Below are positions 23,728 through 34,554 of a stretch of 64,000 nt of DNA, in pieces. How positions within the stretch are numbered: position 1 is the stretch's first letter; each line of letters opens with the position of its first letter. The stretch covers positions 1-64,000 of the forward strand of contig JAUHYW010000047.1 of assembly GCA_030426085.1 (NCBI GenBank), in the 5' to 3' direction. The DNA comes from a bacterium. GTDB lineage: Bacteria > Myxococcota_A > Bradymonadia > UBA7976 > UBA1532. Both the position numbers and the translations under genes were made by a program. The notes under the pieces were generated by a model, which saw only the letters and a list, made by a program, of their open reading frames with translations, made no database searches and was not told where the DNA came from.

Positions 23728-26568
23728 TCACCCCTCGGGGTCCGACCCGCGCCAGCCGGGTGGCAGGTCGCGGATGCTGATGTCTTCCCGGGGGTAGGGG
23801 ATCTCGATCTCGTGGGCCCTGAAGGCCGCGTCGATGGCTTTGTTGAGGTCGCTCTGCAGCTTGGGCAGCCCCCGGATGTCGAGCGACCAGAACTTCAGCG
23901 TCAGGTCGAGGCTGCTGTCGCCGAAGCCGTCCAGCCGGACCTCGGGCTCGGGGTGATCGAGCACCACCGGGTGGGCCCGGGCGGCGTCGAGCAGCAGCCG
24001 GCCGGCCAGATCGAGGTCGGTGCCGTAGGCCACGCCCACCGAGACCGCGCCCCGGACCCGGTCGCCGCGGCCGAGGGTCCAGTTGACCACCCGCCCGCCG
24101 ACGAACTCGGCGTTGGGCACGATGACCGTCACCCCGTCCCGGGTCTCGATGGTCGTCGCCCGGGCCTTGATCGCCCGGACCTCGCCCACCATGTCGTCGA
24201 CCTGGATGAAGTCGCCCCGCCGGATGGGGCGCTCGAGCAGGATGATGAAGCCGCTGATGAAGTTGTTGGCGATCGACTGCAAGCCGAAGCCGATGCCGAT
24301 GCCGATCACCCCGAAGAACACCGCCAGCCCGCTGAGGCCGATGCCCACCGCCGACAGCCCCACCGCGACCCCCACCGCGATCGTCAGGTAGCGGATCAGG
24401 GTCGCCAGGGTGTCCCGCAGGGCGGTCTCGACGGCGAAGTGCTCCATCAGATCGGTCGAGAACCGCTGCACCAGCCGGCCGCCCCAGATCGCGGCCATCA
24501 CGAACAGCGCGAGCTGCACCACCGACCACAGCGACACCTCGGCGTCGCCCACGAAAAAGATCGGCTTGACCCCGAAGGTGCTCAGCCAGTCCAGGTCGAG
24601 GTCCAGGGCCCAGATCGCGTTGACGGCGAGCACCCCGAGACCCAGCCAGACCAGGCTCAGCGCGGTCAGGTACAGGGTCAGCCCGCCGATGCTGCGCAGC
24701 CGGGCCAGCCCCCGCCGGCCCCCCGGCTCGCCGTGGCCCGCCACCCGCTGGGTCAGCCGGCCGAAGATGCGGGACAGCCCCAGCAGCAGCCCCAGCAGCA
24801 GCGCGGTGACGACGCCCCGACCGGCGTACCACCACCAGCCGCGGCCGCGGGACTCGAAGCGGCGCAGGTGATAGCGCCCGATCTCGGCCAGCCGGCCCTG
24901 GGTCGCCAGGACGAGGTTCTCCCGCCCGCAGAGGTCGTCCAGGGTGCGGAAGAGCCCGTCGAGCGCCTCGGCGTTGGGGCGCAGCGCCGGCGGGGGGCTC
25001 TGCTTGCGCAGGTCGGTGTGGGCCCGCCGCCAGCCCTCGCAGCGGGTCTCGCGGTCGGCCTCGCGGGCCTGCATCTGCTCCGGGTCGAGCAGCCCGCCCC
25101 AGGTCTCGGTGAAGTCGACCGGCGGCGGCTGCCCGTCGAGCATGCGCTGCACCGCGTCCACCAGATCGCGGCGGAAGGTGTCCCGCTGCAGCTTGATGCG
25201 CTCGAAGAACAGGGTCTCCCCGACCACGGTGCGCTGGGTGCGCTTGACCCGGGCGGTGTCGAAGGTGCCCTCGACCGTCGCCAGCGCGCCGCCGCCGATG
25301 ACCCGCAGGTCGTCGAGCTGCGCCTCGAGCGGCGGGATGTTGCGGCCCCGCAGCTCGGTCGAGCGCTCGAAGATCGACCGCGCCTTCTCGACGTCCTCGG
25401 GGGTGATCCGCATCACCTCCAGCGCGGCGGCGTACTCCGCCTTCAGGCCGTCGAGGACCTGCCGCGCCCGGCGGGTCTCCAGCGTGCGCCGCTCCTGGCG
25501 GGCGGCGGCGACCCGCTCGGTGAGCCGGCCGAGGGGGTCGATCAGCTCGAAGCTCTCCCGGCGCAGCGACTCGGTGCGCTCGCGCAGGGCCTCGGCCCGG
25601 CCGAACGACTCGGCGAAGGCGGGCCACGGGGCCCAGTCGCCGGCCTCGAGCGCGGGCAGCGAGGCGATGGCCCGCCGCCGCCGCTCGACGGCCTCGGCGG
25701 CGTCGGCGTCGTCCATGGCGCTCTGCCGCTGCCGGGCCCGGGCCAGGGAGACCTCGATGTCGGCCTTGTGGGTGTCGAGGGCCAGCCGCTCCACGTCGCG
25801 CAGCCCGACGACCGCCTGCTCGCCGCCGTCGCCCTCGACCAGCGCCCGCTGCATCTGCTCGACCTCGGCCAGCGCCGCGGCGAGCTGGGCGCTCTCCTCG
25901 CCGTGCAGGCGCGCGAGGCTGGCCAGGATGCCGTCGAGCCCGCGCAGCACCTGCCGGTGGTGGTCGAGCTCGGCGACCTCGGCCGGGTGCACGCCCGGCG
26001 CCAACCAGCCGCCGTCGGCTTCGATGAGCGGCAGGGTGGCGGCCTCGACCGAGGGCGGCGCGGCGTCGGGCGGTCCGGCGTCCGGGGCTCCCCCATCGGC
26101 GCTGCCCCCGTCGGAGATGCCCCCGTCCGCGATGCCCTCGTCAGAGATGCCCCCGTCGGCGCGGCCCCCGTCCGCGACTCCGGCGTCGCCCCCATCCACG
26201 CCGTCCGCGACATCTCGGGCCGGGGGCGCCGGCTCGACCGGCCGGGGCACGCCGAGCACCTCCGGGCGCCAGCGGCGGGCCTCGGCGCTGGGGGGATCGG
26301 GCCGCACCTTCTCGGCCCGCTGCGCGTCGAGGGCCGCGAGCTGCTCGGCGATCGCCGCCCGCCGGGCCTGCCACCGGTCGACGTCCGCCTGGCGCAGCAT
26401 CACGGCCTGACGTCGGGTGTCGATGGCCCGGCCCGTGGTGGCGAGCTGCTCCCGGGGGTCGGCCAGCCGCACCGCCGGCTCGTCGTCGCCGCCGCCCAGG
26501 CCGGGCAGGAGCTGGGCCGTGGCGGGGGCGGCCACGGTCAGGACGAGGGCGATCAGCAGGCGACGCAT
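23728..26568 (-). CDS. MscS-family mechanosensitive channel with large periplasmic domain
   Basis: Protein of 946 residues. The ATG at 26566-26568 starts a signal peptide (MRRLLIALVLTVAAPATAQ). A long periplasmic coiled-coil region of about 550 residues resembles MscK/YbdG-type relatives. It is interrupted near residues 115-175 by a period-5 repeat (ADGGR ADGGI SDEGI). Several membrane helices precede the MscS pore and beta domain: GIGIGFGLQSIANNFISGF, ERPIRRGDFIQVDDMVGEV, and TIETRDGVTVIVPNAEFVG. Function is osmotic pressure release at the inner membrane. The stop is 8 bases from the end-region of the small minus-strand module, so joint transcription is possible. Confidence 0.9.
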   Translation of the reverse strand: MRRLLIALVLTVAAPATAQLLPGLGGGDDEPAVRLADPREQLATTGRAIDTRRQAVMLRQADVDRWQARRAAIAEQLAALDAQRAEKVRPDPPSAEARRWRPEVLGVPRPVEPAPPARDVADGVDGGDAGVADGGRADGGISDEGIADGGISDGGSADGGAPDAGPPDAAPPSVEAATLPLIEADGGWLAPGVHPAEVAELDHHRQVLRGLDGILASLARLHGEESAQLAAALAEVEQMQRALVEGDGGEQAVVGLRDVERLALDTHKADIEVSLARARQRQSAMDDADAAEAVERRRRAIASLPALEAGDWAPWPAFAESFGRAEALRERTESLRRESFELIDPLGRLTERVAAARQERRTLETRRARQVLDGLKAEYAAALEVMRITPEDVEKARSIFERSTELRGRNIPPLEAQLDDLRVIGGGALATVEGTFDTARVKRTQRTVVGETLFFERIKLQRDTFRRDLVDAVQRMLDGQPPPVDFTETWGGLLDPEQMQAREADRETRCEGWRRAHTDLRKQSPPPALRPNAEALDGLFRTLDDLCGRENLVLATQGRLAEIGRYHLRRFESRGRGWWWYAGRGVVTALLLGLLLGLSRIFGRLTQRVAGHGEPGGRRGLARLRSIGGLTLYLTALSLVWLGLGVLAVNAIWALDLDLDWLSTFGVKPIFFVGDAEVSLWSVVQLALFVMAAIWGGRLVQRFSTDLMEHFAVETALRDTLATLIRYLTIAVGVAVGLSAVGIGLSGLAVFFGVIGIGIGFGLQSIANNFISGFIILLERPIRRGDFIQVDDMVGEVRAIKARATTIETRDGVTVIVPNAEFVGGRVVNWTLGRGDRVRGAVSVGVAYGTDLDLAGRLLLDAARAHPVVLDHPEPEVRLDGFGDSSLDLTLKFWSLDIRGLPKLQSDLNKAIDAAFRAHEIEIPYPREDISIRDLPPGWRGSDPEG

Positions 26569-26611
26569 GGCTCTGCGTCTACCGCGCCCGGCATGCGGGC
26601 ACAAGGCCGGC

Positions 26612-27349
26612 TCACCCGCCCCAGCGGGCCTCGGCGGTGCACAGCCAGCCGGCGTCGCCCCACAGGCGCCACCGCAGGATCATCTCCGCCGGCGGGGCCT
26701 CGCCCTCGGCGAGTATCCAGTCGATGCGGGCGGTGCCGGCCTCGGCGCCCGGCGGGTCGGGCCACAGCGCGACCTCCTTGAAGTCGACGTAGCGCCGATA
26801 GCGGGGGTCGATGGCCTTGTAGACCGCCTCCTTGAGCGCGAACCGGCGGATCAGCTCCGACTGTTGCCGGGCGGCCGGCCGGGTCGCCAGATCGGCGGCC
26901 TCGGCCTCGGTCAGCAGCATCTTCTGCAAGTGCAGCCCGCCCCGGGTGGGGTCTTCGAGGTCGATGCCCCGGGTGCGCCCGTCGGCCGGGGCGGCCCAGG
27001 CGAGGGCCCAGCGGTCGGTGTGGGTCAGGCTGGCGCTGACGGTCGCCGGCAGCCGGGGGGCCCGGCGGTCGTCGGGCAGGATCGGGCCCGGCTCGACCCC
27101 CAGGGCCCGGCAGGCAGTGCGCAGGGCGAGGCGGCCGGCGATCCAGGTGTTCTGCCGGCGGCGCCCGAATCCGGCGGCGTGGTCCCGCTCGGCGGGGTCG
27201 ATCGGCCACGCGTCCAGCGGGGGGATGGCGTCGGGCGCCGGCACCCGCACCGCGACGGCGACGGCCCCGTCGAGCTCGAGCCGCCGCGGCTCGAGGGGCT
27301 CCACCGTCGGCGGGGCAGCGAGGGGCGCCGGGGGGGTCGGTCCGATCAT
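26612..27349 (-). CDS. 4'-phosphopantetheinyl transferase (Sfp/EntD superfamily)
   Basis: Protein of 245 residues. It transfers phosphopantetheine from CoA to a serine of carrier proteins. Signature residues are visible: the SLTHTDRWALAWAA strand, the metal-binding GIDLED, and FALKEAVYKAIDP (the F/W-x-x-K-E-A-x-x-K motif). The start is taken at 27347-27349; an alternative at 27367 would add six residues. The frame stays open much further upstream, but that is antisense to the 1438-residue lipoprotein gene. A likely client is the acyl carrier protein at 53650, though the genes are not linked. Confidence 0.9.
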   Translation of the reverse strand: MIGPTPPAPLAAPPTVEPLEPRRLELDGAVAVAVRVPAPDAIPPLDAWPIDPAERDHAAGFGRRRQNTWIAGRLALRTACRALGVEPGPILPDDRRAPRLPATVSASLTHTDRWALAWAAPADGRTRGIDLEDPTRGGLHLQKMLLTEAEAADLATRPAARQQSELIRRFALKEAVYKAIDPRYRRYVDFKEVALWPDPPGAEAGTARIDWILAEGEAPPAEMILRWRLWGDAGWLCTAEARWGG

Positions 27350-27422
27350 GGGGGGAGTATCCCCCATTGACCGTGCGCTATGATAGCTCCGCGCGCCGTG
27401 GGGATGGCGCCGGGGAGGCCGA

Positions 27423-30400
27423 ATGAAGGGGATCGAGCGATGGAGCCGGCGCGGCGCGTACGCGCTGAGCGCAGCCGCCGCGCTGTTCGTGGGCTGCGTG
27501 CCCGACGGCAACTCGGGCGACGACGGGGCGGGAGGCAACGGGAGCGACGCCCCCCAGACCCGCGACCAGGGCGCCGAGGAGGAGGTCGCCCCCCGGGTGA
27601 TCGACGCCCAGCCCGAGGCGGCCGACGCCGCGGTCGACGCCTGCGTGCCCGCGGGGGACGACATCTGCAACGGCGTCGACGACGACTGCGACGGGGTGCC
27701 CGACGAGGGCTTCGGGGTCGGCGGTGAGTGCACCGTCGGGGTCGGGGCCTGCGCCGGCGCCGGGGTCCGGGTGTGCGCCGACGACGGCACGGTGATGTGC
27801 GACGCGGTGGAGGGCGCCCCGACCGCCGAGGTCTGCAACACGGTCGACGACGACTGCGACGAGACGGTCGACGAGGGCTTCGACGTGGGGGTCGCCTGCT
27901 CGGAGACCCTGGCCGAGTGCACCTCGCGGGGCTTCATGGTGTGCACCGCCGACGGCGCGGGCACCGAGTGCGGCGCCCCCGAGATCGTGATGCAGGACGA
28001 GCTGTGCAACGAGGCCGACGACGACTGCGACGGCGTGATCGACGAGGACATCGTGCTCGGCGAGTCGTGCGTGGTGGGCGTCGGGCTGTGCCGCCGGGGC
28101 GGCTTCACCGAGTGCGCCGAGGACGGCCAGATCATCTGCCCGGCCCAGCCGGGGCCGCCGCGCGACGAAGAGTGCAACGGCTTCGACGACGACTGCGACG
28201 GCATCCCCGACGAGGACTTCGGCGGCGAGGCGTGCGAGGTGGGCATCGGGGCCTGCAACCGCCAGGGCTTCCGGGTGTGCACCGGGGACGGCGAGCTGGC
28301 GTGCAACGTGACGGCCGGCGAGCCGAGCGGCGAGGTGTGCAACGACATCGACGACGACTGCGACGGCACCGTCGACGAGGGCTACGTCGAGCTGCTCGGC
28401 GAGCCGTGCACCGTGGGTCAGGGGGTCTGCGCCCGGGAGAGCATCTACCAGTGTGATCCGGAGGGCCGCGGCGGGGGCTACGCCTTCGAGGGCATCCGCC
28501 AGAACGTCGCCCTCGCCGAGATCGAAGAAGGCGGCTTCGAAGAGTGCTTCTCGGGGGTCTACAACGGCAACGAGAACATCGCGCAGATCCTGGAGGACTG
28601 CGGCGAGGGCATCCTGCTGATGGGCTGCATGCCCAACGGCGCCGAGGCGCTGACCCTGGCGGCGATGGGCGAGCGGGACGAGGTCCTGACCGACGTGGGC
28701 AACGTGCGCGACGCGGTGCACAACCACAACGGCGTCGACTGGTACTTCAACGATTCGTACTCGTGGGGCTTCGCCGCCGAGGGCTCCGGCGTCGCCCGCG
28801 GCTCGTGCGATACGTCCAACGTGCAGCCCGAGTTCCGCATGTGCTGGCACACCAGCAACGGCGCGCTCAGCAGCGGCTATCGCTGCGGCAACCAGTTCCT
28901 CAACGGCAACGCGGGCTGGACCCGCGTCATCTACCACAAGCCCGACGGGCCGGGGGTCATCTGCGACGTCGCGGCGGGCGAGCCGGTCGGGGCCGATGAG
29001 TGCAACGGGGTCGACGACGACTGCGACGGGCTGACCGACGAGGAGACCCCGGGCCTCGGCGAGCCGTGCGAGGGCATCGAGCTGGGCCTGTGCGAAGCGG
29101 CGCAGATCGGGTGCACCGCCGAGGGCGAGATCGAGTGCGTCGCGGTGCCCACCGCGCCCCAGCCGGAGTTCTGCAACGCCATCGACGACGACTGCGACGG
29201 CTCCACCGACGAGGACTACGCGCTCGGTGAGCCGTGCAGCGTGGGCGTCGGAGCCTGCGCCCGGGACGGGGAGACGGTGTGCCAACCGGCCGATGGTCGG
29301 GGCGGCGGGCGGCTGGCGTTCGAGGGCATCCGGCAGGACGTGGCGCTCGACGAGCTGCGCGAGGCGGGCTTCGAGCCGTGCTGGGAGGGTCACTACGGCG
29401 AGCGGGCCCCCGCGGTTGCGCAGATCCTGGAGGACTGCGACGCGGATCAGCTCCTGCTCGGCTGCGGCCCGGCGGGGGCCGACGCGCTCCAGCTCGCGGC
29501 GACCGGCGAGCGGGACGAGGTCCTGACCGACGTGGGCAACGTGCGCGACGCGGTGCACAACCACAACGGCGTCGACTGGTACTTCAACGACTCGTACTCA
29601 TGGGGCTTCACCGGCGAGGGCGACGGGGTCAGCCGCAACTCGTGCGACACCGCCCAGGTGCGCCCCGAGCTGCGCATGTGCTGGCACACCGGCGGGGGCA
29701 CGATGAGCACCGGCTATCGCTGCGGGGCCCGCACGGTCTCCGACGCCAGCTATCGGCGGGTGATCTGGCACCGTCCGGGCGGCCCGGGCGCGGTGTGCTC
29801 GGTCGAGCCGGGCGCGCCCGAGGCCGAGGGCTGCAACGGGCTGGACGACGACTGCGACGAGGTCGTCGACGAGGAGATCGCCGAGGTGGGGCGGGTCTGC
29901 GAGGGCCCGGTGCTCGAGGCGTGCCAGGCGGCGCTGACCGCCTGCGTGGACGGCGAGCGCATCGAGTGCGTGGCGGTCGATCTGGAGCCGGGCGTCGAGT
30001 TCTGCAACGCCATCGACGACGACTGCGACGGCACCGTCGACGAGGACTTCCCCGAGCTGGGCGAGCCGTGCGTCGAGGGGGTCGGCGTCTGCGCCGCCGA
30101 GGGCACCTACGTGTGTCAGCAGCTCGAGGGCGGGGCCGGCGGCGCCGCCGGGCTGCCGTTCGAGGGCATCCAGCAGGACGTGCCGGTGGCCGACCTCGAG
30201 GCGGACGGCTTCGAGCCCTGCTGGGCCGGCCTGTACGGCGGCAACGAGCCGATCGCACCCATCCTCGAGGCCTGCGGCGAAGGCATCCTGCTGCTCGGCT
30301 GCCGTCCGGTGGGCGCCGACGCGCTGACCCTCGCGGCGGCCGGCCTGCGGGACGAGGTCCTGACCGACGTGGGGAACGGCGCCGACGCGGTGCACAACCA

Positions 30401-31739
30401 CAACGGCGTGGACTGGTACTTCAACGCCGGCCACTCGTGGGGCTTCGCCGGCGCGGGCGACGGGGTCAGCCGCAACTCGTGCGACACCGACAACGTGCGG
30501 CCCGAGCTGCGCATGTGCTGGCACACCAGCAACGGCAGCCTCAACAGCGGCTACCGCTGCGGCGCCACCTTCCTCAACGGCAACAACGGCTGGGAGCGGG
30601 TGATCTACCAGCGCCCGGACGGGCCGGGCATGGTCTGCTCGGGCGAGGCCGGCGAGCCGCTCGACGCCGAGGTCTGCAACGGCGACGACGACGACTGCGA
30701 CGGTGAGGCCGACGAGGACGTCGAGGGGGTCGGCGACGACTGCTACGAAGGCGTCGGCGCCTGTGAGCGGGGGGTGGCCGTGTGTGATCCCGGGGGCGCG
30801 CTGATGTGCCTGCCGGTGCCCATCGAGGCGCCCACCGAGGAGATCTGCAACGGCTTCGACGACGACTGCAACGGCGAGGTGGACGATCTGCCCGGCCTCG
30901 GCGAGCCCTGCGGCGCGGTCGGCCTCGGCGCCTGCGCGGTGCCCGGCACGTTGCAATGCCCGCCCGACGGCGGGGTGCAGCTCCTCGAGGGGGTGCTCAA
31001 CGACGTCGAGATCGCCGAGATGCAGCGCATCGGCTTCGAGCAGTGCTACGCCGGGCGGTACAACGAGAACGTGCCGATCGCGCCGATCCTGGAGGACTGC
31101 CCGGGCGAGGTGATGCTCATCGGGTGCCGCGAGGCGGGCCAGGAGAACCTGCGGGTGGCGGCGATGGGGCTGCGGGAGGACGTGCTCTTCGACACCGGCG
31201 ACGTCAACGGCGCGGTGCACGAAGCCAACGGGGTCAACTGGTACTACAGCGACCAGTGGTCGTGGGGCTTCGCGCCCGCCGGGGCGGTGGTCAACCGCAA
31301 CTCGTGCGACGTCGAGGGGCCCGCAGAAGAGACCCGGATGTGCTGGCACACCGGCAACGGCAACCTGGAGTTCGGCTGGCGCTGCGGGGCCAACACCGGC
31401 GCGGGGGCCAACACCGAGCGCTTCGTCTTCGTGGCCGATCGCCTCGGCGGTGGCCTGGAGTGCGTGCCCGATCCGGAGGCCGGCGAGGTGGGTCAGCCGG
31501 TGGGCGAGGCGTGCAACGGGATCGACGACGACTGCGATGGATCCACCGACGAGGACTTCGACCTCGGCGGCCCCTGCGCCAGCGGGGTGGGCGCCTGCCG
31601 CCGGGCGGGCGCGCTGTTCTGCGACGCCGACGGGGAGCGGGTGTGCGACGCGACGCCCGGGGATCCGGCCGACGAGGTGTGCAACGGCGCCGACGACGAC
31701 TGCGACGGCGCGGTGGACGAAGAGCTGGTCTGCCCGTAG
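27423..31739 (+). CDS. Giant lipoprotein with 13 MopE-type motifs and four internal modules
   Basis: Protein of 1438 residues with a lipobox (ALFVGC). Thirteen motifs of the form CNxxDDDCDGxxDE (PF11617-like, named after the copper-binding MopE of Methylococcus) punctuate the chain, for example CNGVDDDCDGVPDE and CNAIDDDCDGTVDE. Four related modules of about 155 residues lie between them, starting near 28484, 29319, 30159 and 30984. Each contains EDC..., (L/M)GC, a VHNHNGVDWYFN-like core, RNSCDT and RMCWHT. All are Cys-rich, suggesting a disulfide-stabilised extracellular protein. A surface or secreted metal-binding role is likely; biological function unknown. It sits divergent to the phosphopantetheinyl transferase. 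Confidence 0.9.
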   Translation: MKGIERWSRRGAYALSAAAALFVGCVPDGNSGDDGAGGNGSDAPQTRDQGAEEEVAPRVIDAQPEAADAAVDACVPAGDDICNGVDDDCDGVPDEGFGVGGECTVGVGACAGAGVRVCADDGTVMCDAVEGAPTAEVCNTVDDDCDETVDEGFDVGVACSETLAECTSRGFMVCTADGAGTECGAPEIVMQDELCNEADDDCDGVIDEDIVLGESCVVGVGLCRRGGFTECAEDGQIICPAQPGPPRDEECNGFDDDCDGIPDEDFGGEACEVGIGACNRQGFRVCTGDGELACNVTAGEPSGEVCNDIDDDCDGTVDEGYVELLGEPCTVGQGVCARESIYQCDPEGRGGGYAFEGIRQNVALAEIEEGGFEECFSGVYNGNENIAQILEDCGEGILLMGCMPNGAEALTLAAMGERDEVLTDVGNVRDAVHNHNGVDWYFNDSYSWGFAAEGSGVARGSCDTSNVQPEFRMCWHTSNGALSSGYRCGNQFLNGNAGWTRVIYHKPDGPGVICDVAAGEPVGADECNGVDDDCDGLTDEETPGLGEPCEGIELGLCEAAQIGCTAEGEIECVAVPTAPQPEFCNAIDDDCDGSTDEDYALGEPCSVGVGACARDGETVCQPADGRGGGRLAFEGIRQDVALDELREAGFEPCWEGHYGERAPAVAQILEDCDADQLLLGCGPAGADALQLAATGERDEVLTDVGNVRDAVHNHNGVDWYFNDSYSWGFTGEGDGVSRNSCDTAQVRPELRMCWHTGGGTMSTGYRCGARTVSDASYRRVIWHRPGGPGAVCSVEPGAPEAEGCNGLDDDCDEVVDEEIAEVGRVCEGPVLEACQAALTACVDGERIECVAVDLEPGVEFCNAIDDDCDGTVDEDFPELGEPCVEGVGVCAAEGTYVCQQLEGGAGGAAGLPFEGIQQDVPVADLEADGFEPCWAGLYGGNEPIAPILEACGEGILLLGCRPVGADALTLAAAGLRDEVLTDVGNGADAVHNHNGVDWYFNAGHSWGFAGAGDGVSRNSCDTDNVRPELRMCWHTSNGSLNSGYRCGATFLNGNNGWERVIYQRPDGPGMVCSGEAGEPLDAEVCNGDDDDCDGEADEDVEGVGDDCYEGVGACERGVAVCDPGGALMCLPVPIEAPTEEICNGFDDDCNGEVDDLPGLGEPCGAVGLGACAVPGTLQCPPDGGVQLLEGVLNDVEIAEMQRIGFEQCYAGRYNENVPIAPILEDCPGEVMLIGCREAGQENLRVAAMGLREDVLFDTGDVNGAVHEANGVNWYYSDQWSWGFAPAGAVVNRNSCDVEGPAEETRMCWHTGNGNLEFGWRCGANTGAGANTERFVFVADRLGGGLECVPDPEAGEVGQPVGEACNGIDDDCDGSTDEDFDLGGPCASGVGACRRAGALFCDADGERVCDATPGDPADEVCNGADDDCDGAVDEELVCP
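28484..31450 (+). repeat. Four intragenic protein modules, two with an 86-nt identical tract
   Basis: Module copies begin near 28484, 29319, 30159 and 30984, about 830-840 bases apart. Copies 1 and 2 share a perfect 86-base direct repeat, 28668-28753 and 29505-29590, offset by 837 bases. Copy 3 is similar over the same core (from about 30340) with a few changes, and copy 4 is the most diverged. Identity at DNA level in the core, with divergence elsewhere, suggests recent duplication or gene conversion. Confidence 0.88.
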
Positions 31740-31880
31740 GGCCGCCGGCGGCGCCCGGAGCCTGCGAGATCGCTCCGGCGGTGCGACCCGACCCGCCCGG
31801 TGTGCATCGACGCAGCCGGGGCCGCCGCCGGGAGACCCGTCGACGGACTTGCGCCCGACCCGAAAAAACGGGCTTGGGAC

Positions 31881-31910
31881 TTGCGTTTTGGACCCAAAAG
31901 CAGCTTTATG
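31881..31910 (+). promoter_or_regulatory. Candidate promoter with inverted repeat before the nqr operon
   Basis: The 206-bp gap before nqrA becomes AT-richer near 31861-31930. TTGCGT at 31881-31886 and TTTATG at 31905-31910 are 18 bases apart and could form a weak sigma-70 promoter. The spacer contains a perfect inverted repeat, TTTTGG-AC-CCAAAA at 31886-31899, which may be an operator. Both matches are modest. Confidence 0.3.
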
Positions 31911-31945
31911 CCGCCTGATTGTTGGGAGGTCCGCGAGGAAGGCCG

Positions 31946-33309
31946 ATGGCTGTACACGTCATCAAGCGGGGGCTCGACCTCCCGATCACCGGTGAACCCC
32001 AGCAGGTGATCGAGGAGGGCCGGACGGTGACGCATGTCGCCGTCATGGCCGACGACTACCCCCTGATGAAGCCCCGCATGCACGTCGCCGAGGGCGACGA
32101 GGTCAAGCGGGGCCAGATCCTGTTCGAAGACCGCAAGTCCGAGGGGGTGCGGTTCACCAGCCCCGGGGCGGGCACCGTCGTCGCGGTCAACCGCGGCAAG
32201 CGGCGGGTGCTCCAGTCGGTGGTCATCGAGCTGTCCGAGGCCGATCGGGGCGGCGACGGCCCGCAGGTCGAGTTCGAGTCCTACGCCGAAGACGCCACCG
32301 GGCAGGCGCTCAAGGACCTGCTCGCCGAGTCGGGCCAGTGGGCCGCGCTGAGGGCTCGCCCCTTCAGCCGGGTGCCCTCGCCCACCGAGAGCTGCGCCGC
32401 GCTGTTCGTCACCGCCATCGACACCCACCCGCTCACCGCCGATCCGGCGGTCGTGCTGAAGGGGGCCGAGGCCGACTTCCAGCGGGGGCTGAAGGCGCTG
32501 TCGACGCTGACCGAGGGCACGACCTGGTTGTGCAAGAAGGCCGGGGCGAAGATCCCGACCGTCGACGGGGTGAAGGTCGCCGAGTTCGAGGGCCGGCACC
32601 CCGCGGGCCTCGTCGGCACCCACATCCACACGCTCGACCCGGTCAACCGTCAGAAGATCGTCTGGCACATCGGCTACCAGGACGTCCTGGCGATCGGCCG
32701 GCTGCTCGCGACCGGCAAGCTCGACACCCGGCGGGTCGTCGCGCTCGGCGGCCCCACCGTGGGCAAGCCCCGGCTGCTGCGCACCCGCCTCGGGGCCTCG
32801 ACCGACCAGCTCGTCGAGGGCGAGTTGTCCGACGTCGAGAACCGGGTCGTCGCCGGCTCGGTGTTCGGGGGCCGGTCGGCGGGGGGCGCCGTCCTCGGCT
32901 ACCTCGGCCGCTATCACAACCAGATCACCGCCCTGCGCGAGGGGCGCGATCGGGTCTTCTTCGGCTGGCTGCGGCCGGGCTTCGACCAGTACTCGATCGT
33001 GCGGGTCTTCGCCGCGCGCTGGTTCGGCGGCGGCGAGAAGAAGAGCAACTACGAGTTCACCACGGACACCAACGGGTCCCACCGGGCCATGGTGCCCATC
33101 GGCATGTTCGAGAAGGTCATGCCGCTCGACATCATGCCGACGTTCCTGCTGCGGGCGCTCGTCAAGGACGACATCGAGCGGGCCGAGCACCTCGGCTGCC
33201 TCGAGCTCGACGAAGAAGACCTCGCCCTGTGCTCGTTCGTCAGCCCGGGCAAGGAAGACTTCGGGGTGGCGCTGCGCCGCAACCTCACCGAGATCTGGAA
33301 GGAAGGCTG

Positions 33310-33310
<1 letters not shown>
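31946..33310 (+). CDS. nqrA: Na+-translocating NADH:quinone reductase subunit A
   Basis: Protein of 454 residues; the ATG at 31946 follows GAGGAAGG and gives the standard N-terminus [17 protein letters not shown]. NqrA is the cytoplasmic subunit of the sodium pump that oxidises NADH and reduces quinone. Recognised segments include [35 protein letters not shown] and [16 protein letters not shown]. First gene of an uninterrupted nqrABCDEF-apbE-nqrM operon; its TGA overlaps the nqrB ATG (TGATG). Confidence 0.97.

Positions 33311-34543
<1,233 letters not shown>

Positions 34544-34554
<11 letters not shown>

Noticed and set aside
27367-27384. Promoter TTGACC with TATGAT
   Set aside because: The two elements are only 6 bases apart, incompatible with sigma-70 spacing.
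26612-28369. 585-residue form of the phosphopantetheinyl transferase
   Set aside because: The N-terminal 340 residues are antisense to the repeat lipoprotein; family length fits the start at 27349.
28484-31450. Repeat array as mobile element or CRISPR
   Set aside because: Repeats are 830 bases apart, in frame, and encode protein modules.
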